A DNA stretch of 64,000 nucleotides from Sialis fuliginosa (lineage: Eukaryota; Arthropoda; Insecta; Megaloptera; Sialidae). The translations under genes and the position numbers were made by a program. Below, one piece after another: positions 1 through 12,089 of this stretch (positions are counted from its first letter, which is position 1; the number at the start of each line of letters is the position of its first letter). The notes beneath the pieces are model-generated. The model was not told the origin of the DNA. It worked only from the letters and a program-made list of their open reading frames with translations, and searched no databases. The stretch covers positions 20,267,248-20,331,247 of the forward strand of contig OY540811.1 in NCBI GenBank assembly GCA_961205875.1. The letters run 5' to 3'.

Positions 1-1834
1 TTTGTTATAAGTTAAATTTTTAAGTGATGAAAATTAATTTTTTACGTATTGTTTCACTTAAACTGTATTTTTAGTGCAAGTAATAGCGAAAAAAATGAAG
101 ATAAAAAAGTGTGCATTTTTAAATCTGGAGGTTTTTTGACACGCCAGCAGAAGAATTTTAGATTTTGAGTTGGCAACACAAACCACGTACCTTGCTTCTT
201 CTTTGAACTTATCTTATAAAATTTCTGATAAGAATGAAATTTTTTTTTATACTAGATTATTATTATATTCACCTATCATAAATTATGAAAAAAAAAGTTT
301 TATAAATTTTGTTCTTTTAATTTTAAAATTAAGGGAAAAAATGTGATCACAAATACTCACGATCCAAAGTTTTAAAATCACTCACGCTAACTTGAGGTCA
401 CGGCCGACGTAACCCGAACGATTCACAACCACAACAGCGAGCGTCAAGAATGATGTTCCATCGAAAATTAAAATGTAAAACCAGACATTAAATTTATCAA
501 AAACAAACATAAAATAAATACACATGCATCAAATGCGATAACATAAAACATAATAAAACAAACAAAAGTATATTTACAGCTTCATCAATGGTTGAAATGA
601 AATAAAATAATTAAGCTACAGAATTCAACCCTCATTATTTTTCAATTTCAATTAAAACGCATTACGCTATGTGTTATTTAAGGGTAGATACGGTTTCACA
701 CCCTCGCGCAAGGGTAGGTTTTCCCCGATACGTTATCTGTACCAAATAATAAACGACTAGGCGGTATAAGGGCGAGGCGAGGTTGGCATATGCAGACTTA
801 TCTATTAGCTCTATGTATATACTTGATGCCCCATTGTAAATGATATATGTTGGACTCTTTTATGTACAGATAAGTGATGTTTTAGGTGATACTGTTTTCA
901 GAAAGGACATTTGTTTATGTTGTAATAATTTCGTGAGATACGATACTATTATGTAAACATGAACTTAAAAATAACTGTAATTTTATTAATGCTGAATTGA
1001 TAAAAGATATCAAAAACGTAATGGAATAAATAATTGAATTAGTAATCAAAACTTCTTCAATCATCTAATGAAAACTAATATCGATTCTATACAACTCGTC
1101 CGCATGATGTTTATAGAAGACATAAAAAGTAATATGGCTCGATTCAATATCAGAAATAGAAATATATTTTTTAATTCAACGATTGTGCATACTACGATGT
1201 AGAATAAGTCAAAATCATACAATATATGTACATGTACATACTAAAAATATAATTTACTGCTGGACAGCTCAAGAATTGAAATATCATAATATTCCAATTT
1301 ATAAAAAAAATGCGTTAGAAGGAAATTTTTAAGCTCATGTTATAATTTACTGGGAGGTAATGTCTTAAAATTTATAAGTAGATGATTATAAATTATAAAT
1401 ATAATCTGGTTTCGAGTACTTTTGTAAATTGTATTGGTAGTTGTTTTACTTTTTTTTCTTTTTTTTTCCTCTCGAAATGGTATTAATATTTCTTTATGAA
1501 AGTGATGCATTCTAGTATGTAAATGTCAATGATATTGTTGCAATAATGGCCGATATGAGGTGCGGGAGACGACCTTGTGTAGGGCTCTGAGACAGTGCTT
1601 TTGGCTACGTAGAATGTCTTGAATGAGGACTGAGTTACTTTCGACTTTGGATATTATGTAAATATTAAAAATAATTGAATGTTAAAATTAAGGTTTTATC
1701 CCGTAATAAGACGAGACCGTGTTAAATTTTGACTTTTTCATCGAGAGTTTCGGTTTTAAGAAGTAATCAGTAATTAGAAATACAACATGATTTTAGGTTC
1801 GTTGATGACGAAAAGATACAATAAAAATAATATG

Positions 1835-1932
1835 GCATTCTTTCATATGCTAATATCAGTTTTGAGCAAAATTCGCTCATAATATGATTGAGAAAGTCTC
1901 GCTCAAAACTGACAAAAAATCTGAAAGAATGC
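1835..1932. repeat. Short inverted repeat (~98 bp)
   Basis: The arms start GCATTCTTTCA and end TGAAAGAATGC, each with CAGTTTTGAGC or its complement inside, around a centre that itself pairs (GAGC..GCTC). Pairing is imperfect (AT-rich mismatches in mid-arm). It could be a tiny MITE relic or a hairpin-forming transcript region in the intron. Confidence 0.55.
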
Positions 1933-2394
1933 TAAAAATTATTACAAAATCCACTGTCATTTCGTTTTTTTTTTAAATAGAACGGAGTTTTGGAATCGGC
2001 TCCTTATACATTATATATAAAAAAATAGAATTTGTACGAAACCGAGATTTTTATTAATCTCTGTGACGTGTATGAGACAAAACCAAGAAAAGATGGCTTA
2101 AATTTTCACGAAATGAACTTACTTAAGCTTAACTTCATCTCATCTCGAGTTAATTTTAATTAAAATTTATTTTAGTTGTGTAGGTATGTGTTATAATACT
2201 AACATAGATAGATATATATCCAAGACATGACCGAAAAACATCGATTATTTAAAAAAAAGAGATAGAAAAACAAATCCAGACAACAAACATAGAAATAACA
2301 ATAACGCATTATCTAACAACGATGTAGGTACATACATACACACACACACATATATACACAAACGTAAAAGACAATGACTTGTAATTAACAAACG

Positions 2395-2580
2395 ACACCT
2401 TCCGCCCACGTGCTCGAGACTATGGTAGATACGTTGGCCATTGCCTCCGCGTAGATCACGTCCGGCATGTAACATCGGTGAGGTCGCGTTGTGCATCACA
2501 GATTTATCGGCTCGTCGTCGGCTGACTCATCCGCGGACTTGTGGTTGTTTGTATTGTTTTCCCAGCGTCGTGACTTACTA
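2395..2580. promoter_or_regulatory. GC-rich island, candidate cis-regulatory element
   Basis: About 185 bp distinctly richer in G+C than its surroundings, containing an E-box-like CACGTG at ~2408 and several CG-containing words such as GGCTCGTCGTCGGC. Neither strand gives a coherent protein. The location about 5.5 kb before the homeodomain exon would suit an intronic enhancer or an upstream promoter. This is inferred from composition only; conservation could not be checked. Confidence 0.25.
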
Positions 2581-3624
2581 TATGAATTTCCGGACATGTC
2601 ATATTAGGAACAGATACTGAGAATCTCAGCGATTCGCACAAGAATTATTTATCATCATCTGTGTTGTGTTTTATTAACGTATAAGAGGGGGTAGAAGTTT
2701 TTGTATATTTGTTATTTGCATAGGAAGTGTGTAATGAATGAATATTTCAATGTACTTCCTTACTGTTGCTTCTATATTCTTCCCTACATTAGTTCAAATA
2801 TATAATTAATATCCGGTTCCACAAACAGTATATAGTTATCTACAGTTTACATCTATATTAGATTACAAAAGGTTATACATAGATAGATACATAACAACCA
2901 ACTCTAGTTCGTATACGAAACTATTGGTGACCAATGACCATCTTTTATCAAATGTCATTTTCAATGAATATATCCCATAGGTGTAAATTGAAAATTTATA
3001 ATGTGAAAATATGCATAGTTTAAATTACAATTGAATTTGGTTTGTAAGAGAGATGATGGTTCCAAATAGACGTTTCTCTGTTAATGAATTATCACTGAAA
3101 TACTTTTAAATGCAATATGAAACATTTATTGATACTTAATTTTAAAATTCCAAACAATTGATATTTATTTTAAAATTCGAATGATACGCTGATAAGCAAA
3201 TTTTTTGCGGTGAAAAATGGTAGCAACGCTAGGTAGTATCTAAATTCTACATCTTTCCTTGTTTAAGAATCAGGTTAAATTCATAGTTAGATAACTATTT
3301 TTTAGACACTAGTCTTCAATACTTGTAGTACGTCTAAATTAATAAAATATAAAAATAATTATTAAGTTTATATTTTAATAAGTCGGTATCGATTATAATA
3401 ATAACTATGTATAATAATTTAACAGTCACAATTTACCAATAGTATAATAAATATTGAGAAGAAAAAAAAATTGTACTAAATACAACAAAATATTTGTTAA
3501 TCTGCAGTCATTCCACGAGGTATCGAATTATTTGATGTCTTATGCATGTTTTAAAACAACATTGCTACAAACCCTTAGAGAACATAATAAGTTTTGTTTT
3601 TTACCTCCTGAAAATTGGTTTATA

Positions 3625-3735
3625 TAATAATAAATAATAATAATAATAATAATAATCTTTATTGTTATTGTACATAGTACATATTATTATATTGCGTCAA
3701 ATTACAATTTAAAATTTATATTAAAATTACAATAA
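3625..3735 (-). repeat. AAT microsatellite joined to a retroposon-like 3' tail
   Basis: (AAT)n at 3625-3656 is followed by CTTTATTGTTATTGTACAT. Read on the minus strand this is a polyadenylation-like AATAAAG followed by a simple ATT tail, the layout of a retroposed 3' end in many insect genomes. No coding part is visible upstream on that strand. Confidence 0.4.
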
Positions 3736-6700
3736 AAAATTAAAAAACTAGAATATATATATATATTTAAGATTTACCCTGACAATTCCTATTCCAAATC
3801 TATTAGAGTATCTATTTTATGTATGCATTTAATATATCATCCCATTTAGTACAACTGTAATTATAAATCATGATTTCTATTATTATGGTAAAGACAGGAT
3901 TATAAAGATTCTCACCCATATCTTCTTTGTAAGCATGCAATACTTTTTTATAATGTTTATTAGCATTTTAATGGCTGATTGTCTGTTGAGAGGTTTATTG
4001 GTTTTATGAAGACATGTTTTGATATTTCTAGAACATGATGAATATTAATTTTACGTCTTTTAGTGAATATTAATAATACACTGAACGGATGTTTCAGTAT
4101 TATTAAGTATACTATTCAGTATTGATTTGAATGAAATGGAAAAACCTTATAAGCAAAATCTCAATTTCTTACAATTAGTAATTATTTTCTATTATAAGAA
4201 TTTTTTCTATAATCAGACAGTATAGATATTTTTTGTTATAGTATTAGTGAATTTTAAATACTAATTAGTAAAATTAATATAGTGTAATTAATATTAATTC
4301 ATTGTTGATGATGGCCTAGAAATATTTGTAAAAATATAATTAAAGCTCGACTCATTTGTATATAAATGTAAAAGCTATTAAAATAATATTTTAATATTAT
4401 TAAAAATACAATAAGATTATAATTTGCTTCGGAATTATTGAAAGATAGTGACATATGTTATTTTTATAAATGACATTACACAGCGAAAATTATAATTTAT
4501 ATTTATACTACACATATACAATATATGTATGTTCTATTAACATTACATCTACAACAAAAAACTTTGATGGTATCCAACCAACAACGACAAAAATTTCAAT
4601 ACGGCGTACACGCAAAAAAGGGTTTTTAAAATGCAATTAAATTCTAATTCATCAAAACTGATTTACATGTGCTGTGACATATTGTGAAAGACACAAAGAA
4701 TATTAATTTTATCTCGGCTCGGTTGTGCTGCCATCTGTGTACGCCTGATGATGGAACGAATATCACCGTTTCGTTAAGCAGTCAATTTCATTTCAATGGA
4801 TACATATATGTTGATTATATACACATACGTGCACTGTCAGTGCCGTACGATAATATTCTTATAAGATAGATTAATTGATTTTTAAATTGAAGTATAAAAT
4901 GTTGATTAACCTTTTTAGTTCAGAAAATATATAAGTATTATTTTTTTAACATTAAATATAAATAGCCTTACTATAGATAAAATTGAGTTCCATAAATATA
5001 TTTTACTAATATACTAGCGTTCAATCATGCGCCAAAAACTCTTAAACAATTAAAAATAATTCAAATTTACTAATTTTTCTGTCACTATTTGGATCCAATA
5101 CAAAAAATGTATTGATAAATTCTTATAAATCTATAAAGGTACTAAAATTATATACAAAATCAATAATTTAGTATGTTTTTTTGTCTATCGAGCCACCACT
5201 GGAATATAAATGTATTAAATAACACTATATCATTTGTAGTTATTATATGGCAGTTAAGTGTTATATGTAGAGAAATAACTATTATACACAGGTTTATGTA
5301 TTTCCACTGATTTGATTTTAATATTGCATATAAAAGGTGCATCGTGGAGATTGTGTTATTTGAATGGATATTTTGAAAAATTATCCGTGAAATTGCGTTC
5401 TTCAGAAAGATTGATGTGTATTTTAAATAAAACAGGTACAAATTACAAATGTATTTTTGTTCTTTATGTGTTGCAAACATATTTAGGTACGAATGTAGTT
5501 GGTATATGAGACTATTTTTCTGGGAAATTTTTTATTGAATAAACAATCAGTAAACACAGAAAACAATAAAGCTTTTTCTTGAATGTTTCTTTCGTAATTG
5601 ATTAAAAGTGTAGTTAGCTGTTAGTTTTTGAATGAAAATAGAATCAAATTGAAATCTAAAAATATCAACATGATGAATGACAATATGTGTTTTGTATAAT
5701 TAAATGTCAAATTATTTTAGAACCTTTTACACATTACATGCATAAATAACTTAAGCGTAGTACATATGTAATAATAAAATACATAATTATGAAACTTTGG
5801 AAGAATTTCATCAGAGGCGTACCAAATAAATAATAATACATAATTGAGTTCCATACACATTAACATTAAGTACGTACCATTAAAATAAATCACTTAGTTA
5901 TTTTGCTACATTTATAAATCACTGAAAATCTTCAAAGAGGTGTGCAATGAAGACATCTCGTTTGATTAAACATTTGCTAATTAGGCACAAATCCAACATA
6001 TCTTGTACCTTCCCAAGCTACATGAATATATCATGCGAGTTGTTATAATTGTTGCAATTATTTTATGTTATTTATTTAACACGTGTCTCAATAATTTAAT
6101 CTTGTTTAAAAATAATTGTACACAAATTTTGGTCCGAGATGTGATATTTGTGGGCGTTACTAAAAGAATAATGATGATAGTTTTTTAAGGACCAGTAAAA
6201 TAATGTTATTAGAAGTAATTAAAACGACTATTTAAAGTTAAGATGGAGATATTTTTTAGGGTAAATATGAAAATTATAAAATCAAGTTGAAAATACTAAC
6301 CACAGTATTAAATAAAAAAATATTTGCGATGACATTCCCTAATAAAAGAACGTTAAATAGCTGTTATAACGGAAATTGCAGAAAATTGCTTGCACTTAAT
6401 ATACAACAGAAGAGACTAAAATTGCCTGAAACAATTTTAAAGATAAAATCTTTTAAAATGTGTATAACTTGGACTTAATATCTGTGCTCTTTTAAAGTAC
6501 AATTTTTATATTTAAACCTCTAGTGTAAGGGAGAGATAGTATTACAAGTATTAACTTTATTGTTATACAGAAACATAACTGATATTTCAAGTTGCAGCAA
6601 AAGTTCACGAGCGAGAACTGTTTCATCTTTGTCGCACTGATTTGATTATATACGTAGAAAATACGCTCATATATCTGATACAGTGGTAGCTTTTTATAGG

Positions 6701-8064
6701 GAAAATGAGTAAACTACCCCTTTTTAAAAAATATTCAAATTATTTTATTTAATCGAATATTTCTGCATATTTTTGATAAATTTTGAAAAGAAAATTATTT
6801 TTTAGAATAAACATTGTTAGGTATTATAGTGATATTCTGCCCATCTTTAATTTTTTTTTAAATTATTGTTAGAACTAATTCAATTAAGTTTTTTGCATGT
6901 TAAATATATTTTACACCAAAAAATTTATTATTGCATTTGTGCAATGCATAATTAAATAATGTATATATATATATGATTTGTTGACAAAAATAAAAATATG
7001 TGAATTGATATCCTTATAATATTTCATCCCCTCGCATTTTTACTTCAAATGCCGGCACTGTTCACAGTTACGCTTTTATAACTGTGAAGAGATTTTTAAA
7101 AATGTATAAAAGAGAAAATTTAATTTTGATTCAGTCGATTCAGCATTTAAACTCTTGCCAAAGTTTAATCTCTGATAAAAAGGGTGGGAAACTGTGAACT
7201 ACGGCATCTCCCCTTTCTCCCTCAACCCATCTTCCTCACCGTAATGGCGATTCCACGGGAAATGGAAATGCTGCTTTTGCCATTTGAATGAAAAACATTT
7301 CTACGATAACGACAATTGCAAGAAAAAATACACCGTTTAAGTAGCTGATTGCTCTTTACTGAATATAAATCTTGAGATCTTTTTTATTTACCACCATTAC
7401 TATCTTTTGTTGAAACAAAACTTTGCGAGGAATTCTATTACTAATGTTGAAGTCAATTCTGTACCAATTTTTAATCTTTAGTTAAGATAATGATTTTAGG
7501 TTTTCGTAGTTCTGTTATTTATTTATTGCTATTTCGATATCACAAATATATAAGTATATTTTATTATGTGGTGATGAGTTGTTTTCTACTTTGTATGTTT
7601 TATACTCCAAGTTTATTTAAAAAGTCCTCATTTTTATCTGTTTTTACTCATTTTACGATCATTATATAACTTATAATAAAGTATAAAAATTCTAAATATA
7701 AATTTAAATTTAGTATCGAATTTGCTATAAAAAGATTTTATTGTATCATATGTCATAAACCAGTGGTTCATAATATTTCAAATGTTTCAATGACAAATCA
7801 AGCAATTAAGTAAACTTAGTTACTGATGTGCGAACCTGAGGGCTGAACCTATGTCCCCTGAGTCTCGTAAATGTCACTTTCCCTGATTATTCCATAACAT
7901 CTCCTCATCTCTCTGGTAATCAATAGCAGCTGGAAGTTGTATAATTTTTAGTTTTAAGAAAACAAAAATTGAACAGATACGATAATAAGATTGTAGAAAT
8001 AGATTGAATTTAAAAACTGCACTGTAACGTCTAAACACAAATTAATAATAATATTCTATTATAG

Positions 8065-8363
8065 GTACGGAATGGACTTAAACGGTGCAAGAAGAAAAAA
8101 TGCTACAAGAGAGACAACGAGTACGTTGAAAGCATGGTTAAATGAACACAAGAAAAACCCGTATCCAACGAAGGGAGAGAAAATAATGTTAGCGATTATC
8201 ACCAAGATGACCTTGACGCAGGTATCAACGTGGTTTGCAAATGCAAGAAGACGGCTCAAGAAGGAAAACAAAATGACGTGGGAGCCGAGAAACAGGGTCG
8301 AAGATGAAGACAATAATAACGATGATGACGACAGAAAGAGCACCGATGGAAAAGATATTTTAG
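8065..8363 (+). CDS. mirr: Homeodomain exon of the Iroquois gene
   Basis: The acceptor is TATTATAG ending at 8064 and the donor is GTGAGTA starting at 8364. The first base completes a codon begun on an upstream exon, and one base (G) is left over for the next exon. It encodes 99 full residues starting [11 protein letters not shown]. The whole 63-residue homeodomain lies on this exon, followed by a run rich in Asp and Asn and RKSTDGKD. The in-frame ATG at 8072 is internal (Met of YGMDLNG) and is unlikely to be the true start, because a good acceptor precedes it. Retention of the next intron would give only GEYL before a stop, that is, a homeodomain-only protein. Confidence 0.95.
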
Positions 8364-9415
8364 GTGAGTACCTATAACCTACCTAATGTAAAATTTCAAT
8401 TAATAGTATCTTATCTACGCTTTTCATAATACAAACTTTTAGAATTTTGTGGTTTTTTATTTTCTTTTTCACAGTGATCTTATAATTGTAAATTAGTCCA
8501 TTTAATTTCTATAAATATTTTTGGTGATTTACTTAAAAGTATTATGAAACGCTATTTCACATTTTATCAATATTTTCTATAATATATGAATAATTTCATA
8601 TTCGGTTATTTTTCTTACAGATTCCAAAGACTCGGGTACGGGTTCGAGTGAAGACGGCGATAGAACTGCACGGGGTGGAAGTGAATGGAGTGGTTCGAGA
8701 CCGGACAGTCCTGAATGCCTGTACGAACGTCCTCCGCAACATCCCGCGTTTCTGCCGCCACCCAGCACCTCACCGCCAAGGCTGTCGGCGCCGAGTGGTG
8801 TGTCGGGGAAACCCAGGATATGGTCTCTCGCCGACATGGCCAGCAAAGAGAGCGATGCTCCATCGCAGACTGTTGGATCAGCTTTCTATTCGACAGCGGC
8901 TGGAAGGTTAGTTTCAAAAAAAAAATTATCGATATTAATATAATAAAGATTGAGGAAAAATTGTTAATTGTGGTTAAACAGAAACTAGCTATTTGATTTG
9001 GCGATAGTATTCTAATTTTTATTATTTGGGAAATATATGTTTCGATATAGGAATTTAATTACGGCTATCAATTTCTAAATTTTTCAATCTTTCCAGGTTA
9101 GTCCCAAGACTACCACCTCCAGGCCTCCCATACGCGCGTCCTCACGAGTTCTATAGAAGTCTCTATGGGGGCGCGGGCGGGAGCGGTGCTCATCCAGAAG
9201 TATCTTTCCTGGAAAGCTACACCAGAACACTGGGAGCAGCGACCTCGTCAAGTGGACCACATCCGTTTCAAATCTCAATCGGCGGTACAGTGCCGTCACC
9301 TAGCGCGTCATCCTCAAGCGGTGCGTCTCCTGGTGGAGCGGGACCTGCGGACAGCAGCAATCACCCGTTAAACGCGTCTTCGTCGAGTAAAGTTGTGCCG
9401 TTGAACAAGGCTTGA
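8065..9415 (+). CDS. mirr: Iroquois-class TALE homeobox transcription factor, 3' part of gene (three coding exons)
   Basis: Spliced coding region, join 8065-8363, 8621-8906, 9097-9415. Seen: about 300 residues carrying a complete TALE homeodomain (residues ~8-70 from the first full codon, bases 8087-8275) with the NPYP three-residue loop extension and recognition helix WFANARRR, then an acidic/Asn run, a [11 protein letters not shown] motif (from base 8809) and a low-complexity Ser/Gly/Pro tail ending VPLNKA. Known of the family: Iroquois proteins are nuclear DNA-binding regulators of patterning (eye, wing, notum, follicle cells in flies), with Ala at homeodomain position 50. Inference: the flanks [16 protein letters not shown] and [11 protein letters not shown] fit mirror better than araucan/caupolican. 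The reading frame is open into the upstream acceptor, so the N-terminus is on exons before 8065. Family assignment is near certain; the paralogue name is moderate. Confidence 0.93.
8621..8906 (+). CDS. mirr: Middle exon with [11 protein letters not shown] motif
   Basis: The acceptor is TTTCTTACAG ending at 8620 and the donor is GTTAGT at 8907. It completes an Asp codon with the preceding exon and leaves AG for the next. It encodes 94 full residues: a Ser/Gly/Asp-rich linker, a Pro-rich stretch ([20 protein letters not shown]) and the [14 protein letters not shown] motif at 8809-8850. Irx proteins of many animals carry a similar K/RP-K/R-I/L-WSLA motif C-terminal to the homeodomain. Base composition is clearly GC-richer than the flanking introns. 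Long open frames on both strands of this exon are shadows of it. Confidence 0.92.
9097..9415 (+). CDS. mirr: Last coding exon of the Iroquois gene, to the stop codon
   Basis: The acceptor is TCTTTCCAG ending at 9096. The first base completes an Arg codon (AG/G), followed by 105 residues and TGA at 9413-9415. The start [20 protein letters not shown] is Pro/Arg-rich with YxR-type aromatic positions. The end is a Ser/Ala/Gly/Pro low-complexity tail ([15 protein letters not shown]) closing with KVVPLNKA. No catalytic or folded domain is evident, as expected for an Irx C-terminus. The frame joins the middle exon only with the splice sites given. Confidence 0.9.
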
Positions 9416-10060
9416 CCAGACTTCTCGGTACGCTAGTAATAATGTGGTGGTGCGCGTATGACTGTGTGTTTTTGACAGTGTCCTCTACCTCTGTGTACTA
9501 ATTGTAAATAAATTGTGAACCTCTTTAATAAGTTACGGGGTTTTTCCGGTCAAAAAGAAAACAGATATTAACATTAACGGACGGTAGTGAATACATTTAT
9601 TAAATCTTTGAAAATATTTTGGTATGCTTTTACATGAGTTCCGTACTTTTTGTTAATAAATAATCAATATTTGATTTACTTTATTTTAAATGTCCGTGAA
9701 TCGTTGACTGTAAAAAATCAAAAGTTTCAATAACAAGAAATGTTTTTTTTACGTGATCAGCAAAAGTCCGTAATGTATAAAGATGGTTTTCAGGGGAGAT
9801 TTGGTTGTACCTTTATCTCTTCAATTATAAATATGCATATATATAAATAAATAATTATTATAATTGATAGTTCTCGTTCGGACGGTAACGTGGAGTACTG
9901 TATAGTCAATGTGATATTTCTTTCTTTGGTTCCTTAATTTAATTGATAATTTTATTAATTTCTAGTGGTATTGTGTCACAACGCAGTGATGTTATGTTAT
10001 TATTATATTTGACTTTTTATGTGGAGTACAAAGCAAAAATAAAAACATTAAAAATCATAT
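9416..10060 (+). other. Probable 3' untranslated region of the Iroquois gene
   Basis: Non-coding DNA after the stop codon. AATAAA hexamers occur at 9507-9512, 9655-9660 and 10038-10043, with further AATAAA-like sites near 10680 and 10805, so the transcript could end at any of several places. The 3' limit given is a guess; no transcript evidence is available. Confidence 0.45.
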
Positions 10061-11535
10061 TTGTGATTTTTTTTAGCTATGTAGGATAGAGGAATTTAAA
10101 ATTTGACTTAACAAGAAGTATGTATTTAAAAAAGCAGAATATTAAAATAATTAAGATATCTGGGACCATATCAATTGATTTGATAAAATCTCTTTTTATT
10201 TAAATTGATATAATATATACCAAAGATAACCAGAAATTTTGATTTCGAAATTGTTATTGAAAGTAAAAATAAAAACAAACAAAATTTTGTACTCCATTTT
10301 TTTGCATCACGCTTTAAGTGAATTTGTAATTCATCAACGAAAAAAATATAAATAAATAAAACTCATTAATTGTTTTTGTGAATAACACCATTTGTTTAAA
10401 TGTTATATGTAAATAGCACATTTTTAGAACTGCTCTGTTTTTTACAGACCAGTATAAAATTGTATGTATGTATGTATCTAGAGTAGATATTAAATATACA
10501 AAAAAATATTTGTTATTATTAAAAAAATATGCAATAGTCGTATCTCAATTTTGAAGAAGAAAAAAATCTAGGATAGTGTTATTTATTTTATATTCAGTAT
10601 CGTATTAATTATCGAACAAAAAAGACAACTGTGAACATTTTGGAATTTTTCTTCAAAAAATTTATGTTTCAGAACAAATAAAAAATGTAAAAAATAGTAA
10701 ATAAAGTTATGTTTTCCGTGACATATCAATGACAATAGTATATATTATATGAACATTAAATTTAATAATATTACTGCATTGTGTATTATGCGAAGTACCA
10801 GTTGCAATAAAGTGAATTATGATATTTATAAAATGATGTTTTTATATTTTAAACTAAACCCTCGTTTTATACAGGAATTTTTTTATAACAATAATGGTAA
10901 GTAAAATTTATATACTTATTTACTTAAAAAACTGCAACATTCAACTACTTAAAGCAGTATTGCAGTGTGACGTTGAGTAGATATACTGTCAAAATTGTAG
11001 ACCGAAATTCAAAGTATTTACGATGTTATAAGTAACGCATAATATAAGAGAATGGGCCGTGTTAGTGTAAGTATATATTTCCTATGAATGTAGAATCTGT
11101 TACTTAATCTTTGTATGCGTTTTTTTTAAACCACTTTTTTTCAGTTGGTGGGAAGCAGAAATGAAATTCTAATCAACCGGTCGGTCTATAATTTTAACAC
11201 GTTGTTGTTCTATACACCTAAAATTATTTATTTTTATAAATAATTTATTTTTTTCTGGATTTTCAACGAAAAAAAACCCAATATTTGCAAGTCCGCCATT
11301 TTCTTTTTTATTAATATAAATGTCTGATTCTAAATGATACGATAGAAACAAGTCTATAAAATAAAAATATATTTTATTTTTTTGTTTAATTAATAAAAAC
11401 ATATAAAAATACTGAAAAGATTATTTTTTATTTTATTGCGAAAAAAATTGTAGGCGTCACACCGCAATAATACCTTAATACAAATATAATTATTACTAAT
11501 ATAAAAATAAATGGTTTTTGATTAAGATTATTAAC
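10061..11535. other. AT-rich intergenic DNA, no gene seen
   Basis: Very AT-rich sequence with homopolymer A/T runs, a short ATGT tandem near 10460-10480 and scattered AATAAA hexamers that may belong to longer 3' ends of the Iroquois transcript. No open frame with recognisable protein character. Confidence 0.5.
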
Positions 11536-11538
11536 TCC

Positions 11539-12088
11539 AATAATAGGCATGATGCCAATAACAAAGTATCACTAAAATTATGATTTTAAATAATGAAATA
11601 AGTAAAAAAGATTCTAAAAAATGTATTTATTTTTATATTAAAAGCGAGATTAATATGATTTTTGTTAAAAGAAAAACGCAAAATACAGCAATCCGCCATG
11701 TTTGATAAAACACCAGTCAGAGTGGATGACGTCACGGCTATGTAAACGTCATTTTAGTTTCATTAATATCTGCACTATTTATAAATTATTTTGTGGTTTT
11801 AAATTATCAATTTGCTCAGTTTTGTGTTACCAAATGTAAAACCGAGAAACATTAGCGATGGAACAAGGATTTATTATAGTTGACAAGAAGTGTTTACATA
11901 GGCGTGACGTCAAAAATGCGCCACGACACCTGCGAGCGTTTTGGTGTCAAATTCAAAATTAATTTTAAGAGGGTCAATTTTTGTGATTAAACCTTTATTT
12001 TCTGCAGAAATAAGCATTTTTTTGGAAATAAAAGACACGTAAGATCATCATAAAATAGTTTTTAAAAATTAGGCATCATGCCTATTAT
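11539..12088. mobile_element. Non-autonomous inverted-repeat DNA element (~550 bp)
   Basis: The ends are inverted copies of one motif: AATAATAGGCATGATGCC at the left and GGCATCATGCCTATTAT at the right. The interior has no coding frame and holds two GACGTCA words (11728 and 11905 regions) in a GC-richer core. Size and structure fit a MITE or internally deleted DNA transposon; the superfamily is not assignable. No clear target duplication was made out. Confidence 0.5.
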
Positions 12089-12089
12089 A

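Larger units (their letters stand above)
1..8064 (+). other. Upstream intron and/or 5' flank of the Iroquois gene
   Basis: No convincing coding exon was found in either strand. The homeodomain exon opens with a split codon, so an upstream exon must exist. The simplest reading is that this 8 kb is part of a long intron, although a small exon could have been missed. GC-richer islands at ~365-450, ~660-800, ~1540-1640 and ~2395-2580 stand out from the AT-rich background and could be regulatory. Other contents are a short inverted repeat (1835-1932) and an AAT microsatellite (3625-3656). The small open frames here have no recognisable domains. Confidence 0.5.

Noticed and set aside
8059-8343. 94-codon minus-strand frame over the homeodomain exon
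   Set aside because: Shadow of the + strand homeodomain exon; Ser/Leu-rich low-complexity product.
8577-8996. Four overlapping frames on both strands around 8.6-9.0 kb
   Set aside because: Out-of-frame reads of the GC-rich middle exon; only the frame joining [17 protein letters not shown] agrees with splicing and the family.
9084-9371. Frames on both strands in the last exon
   Set aside because: Shadows of the true frame ending at 9413-9415.
8065-9415. araucan or caupolican as gene name
   Set aside because: The pre-homeodomain MDLNGARRK and ETTST and the following RNRVEDED fit mirror better; kept as the alternative.
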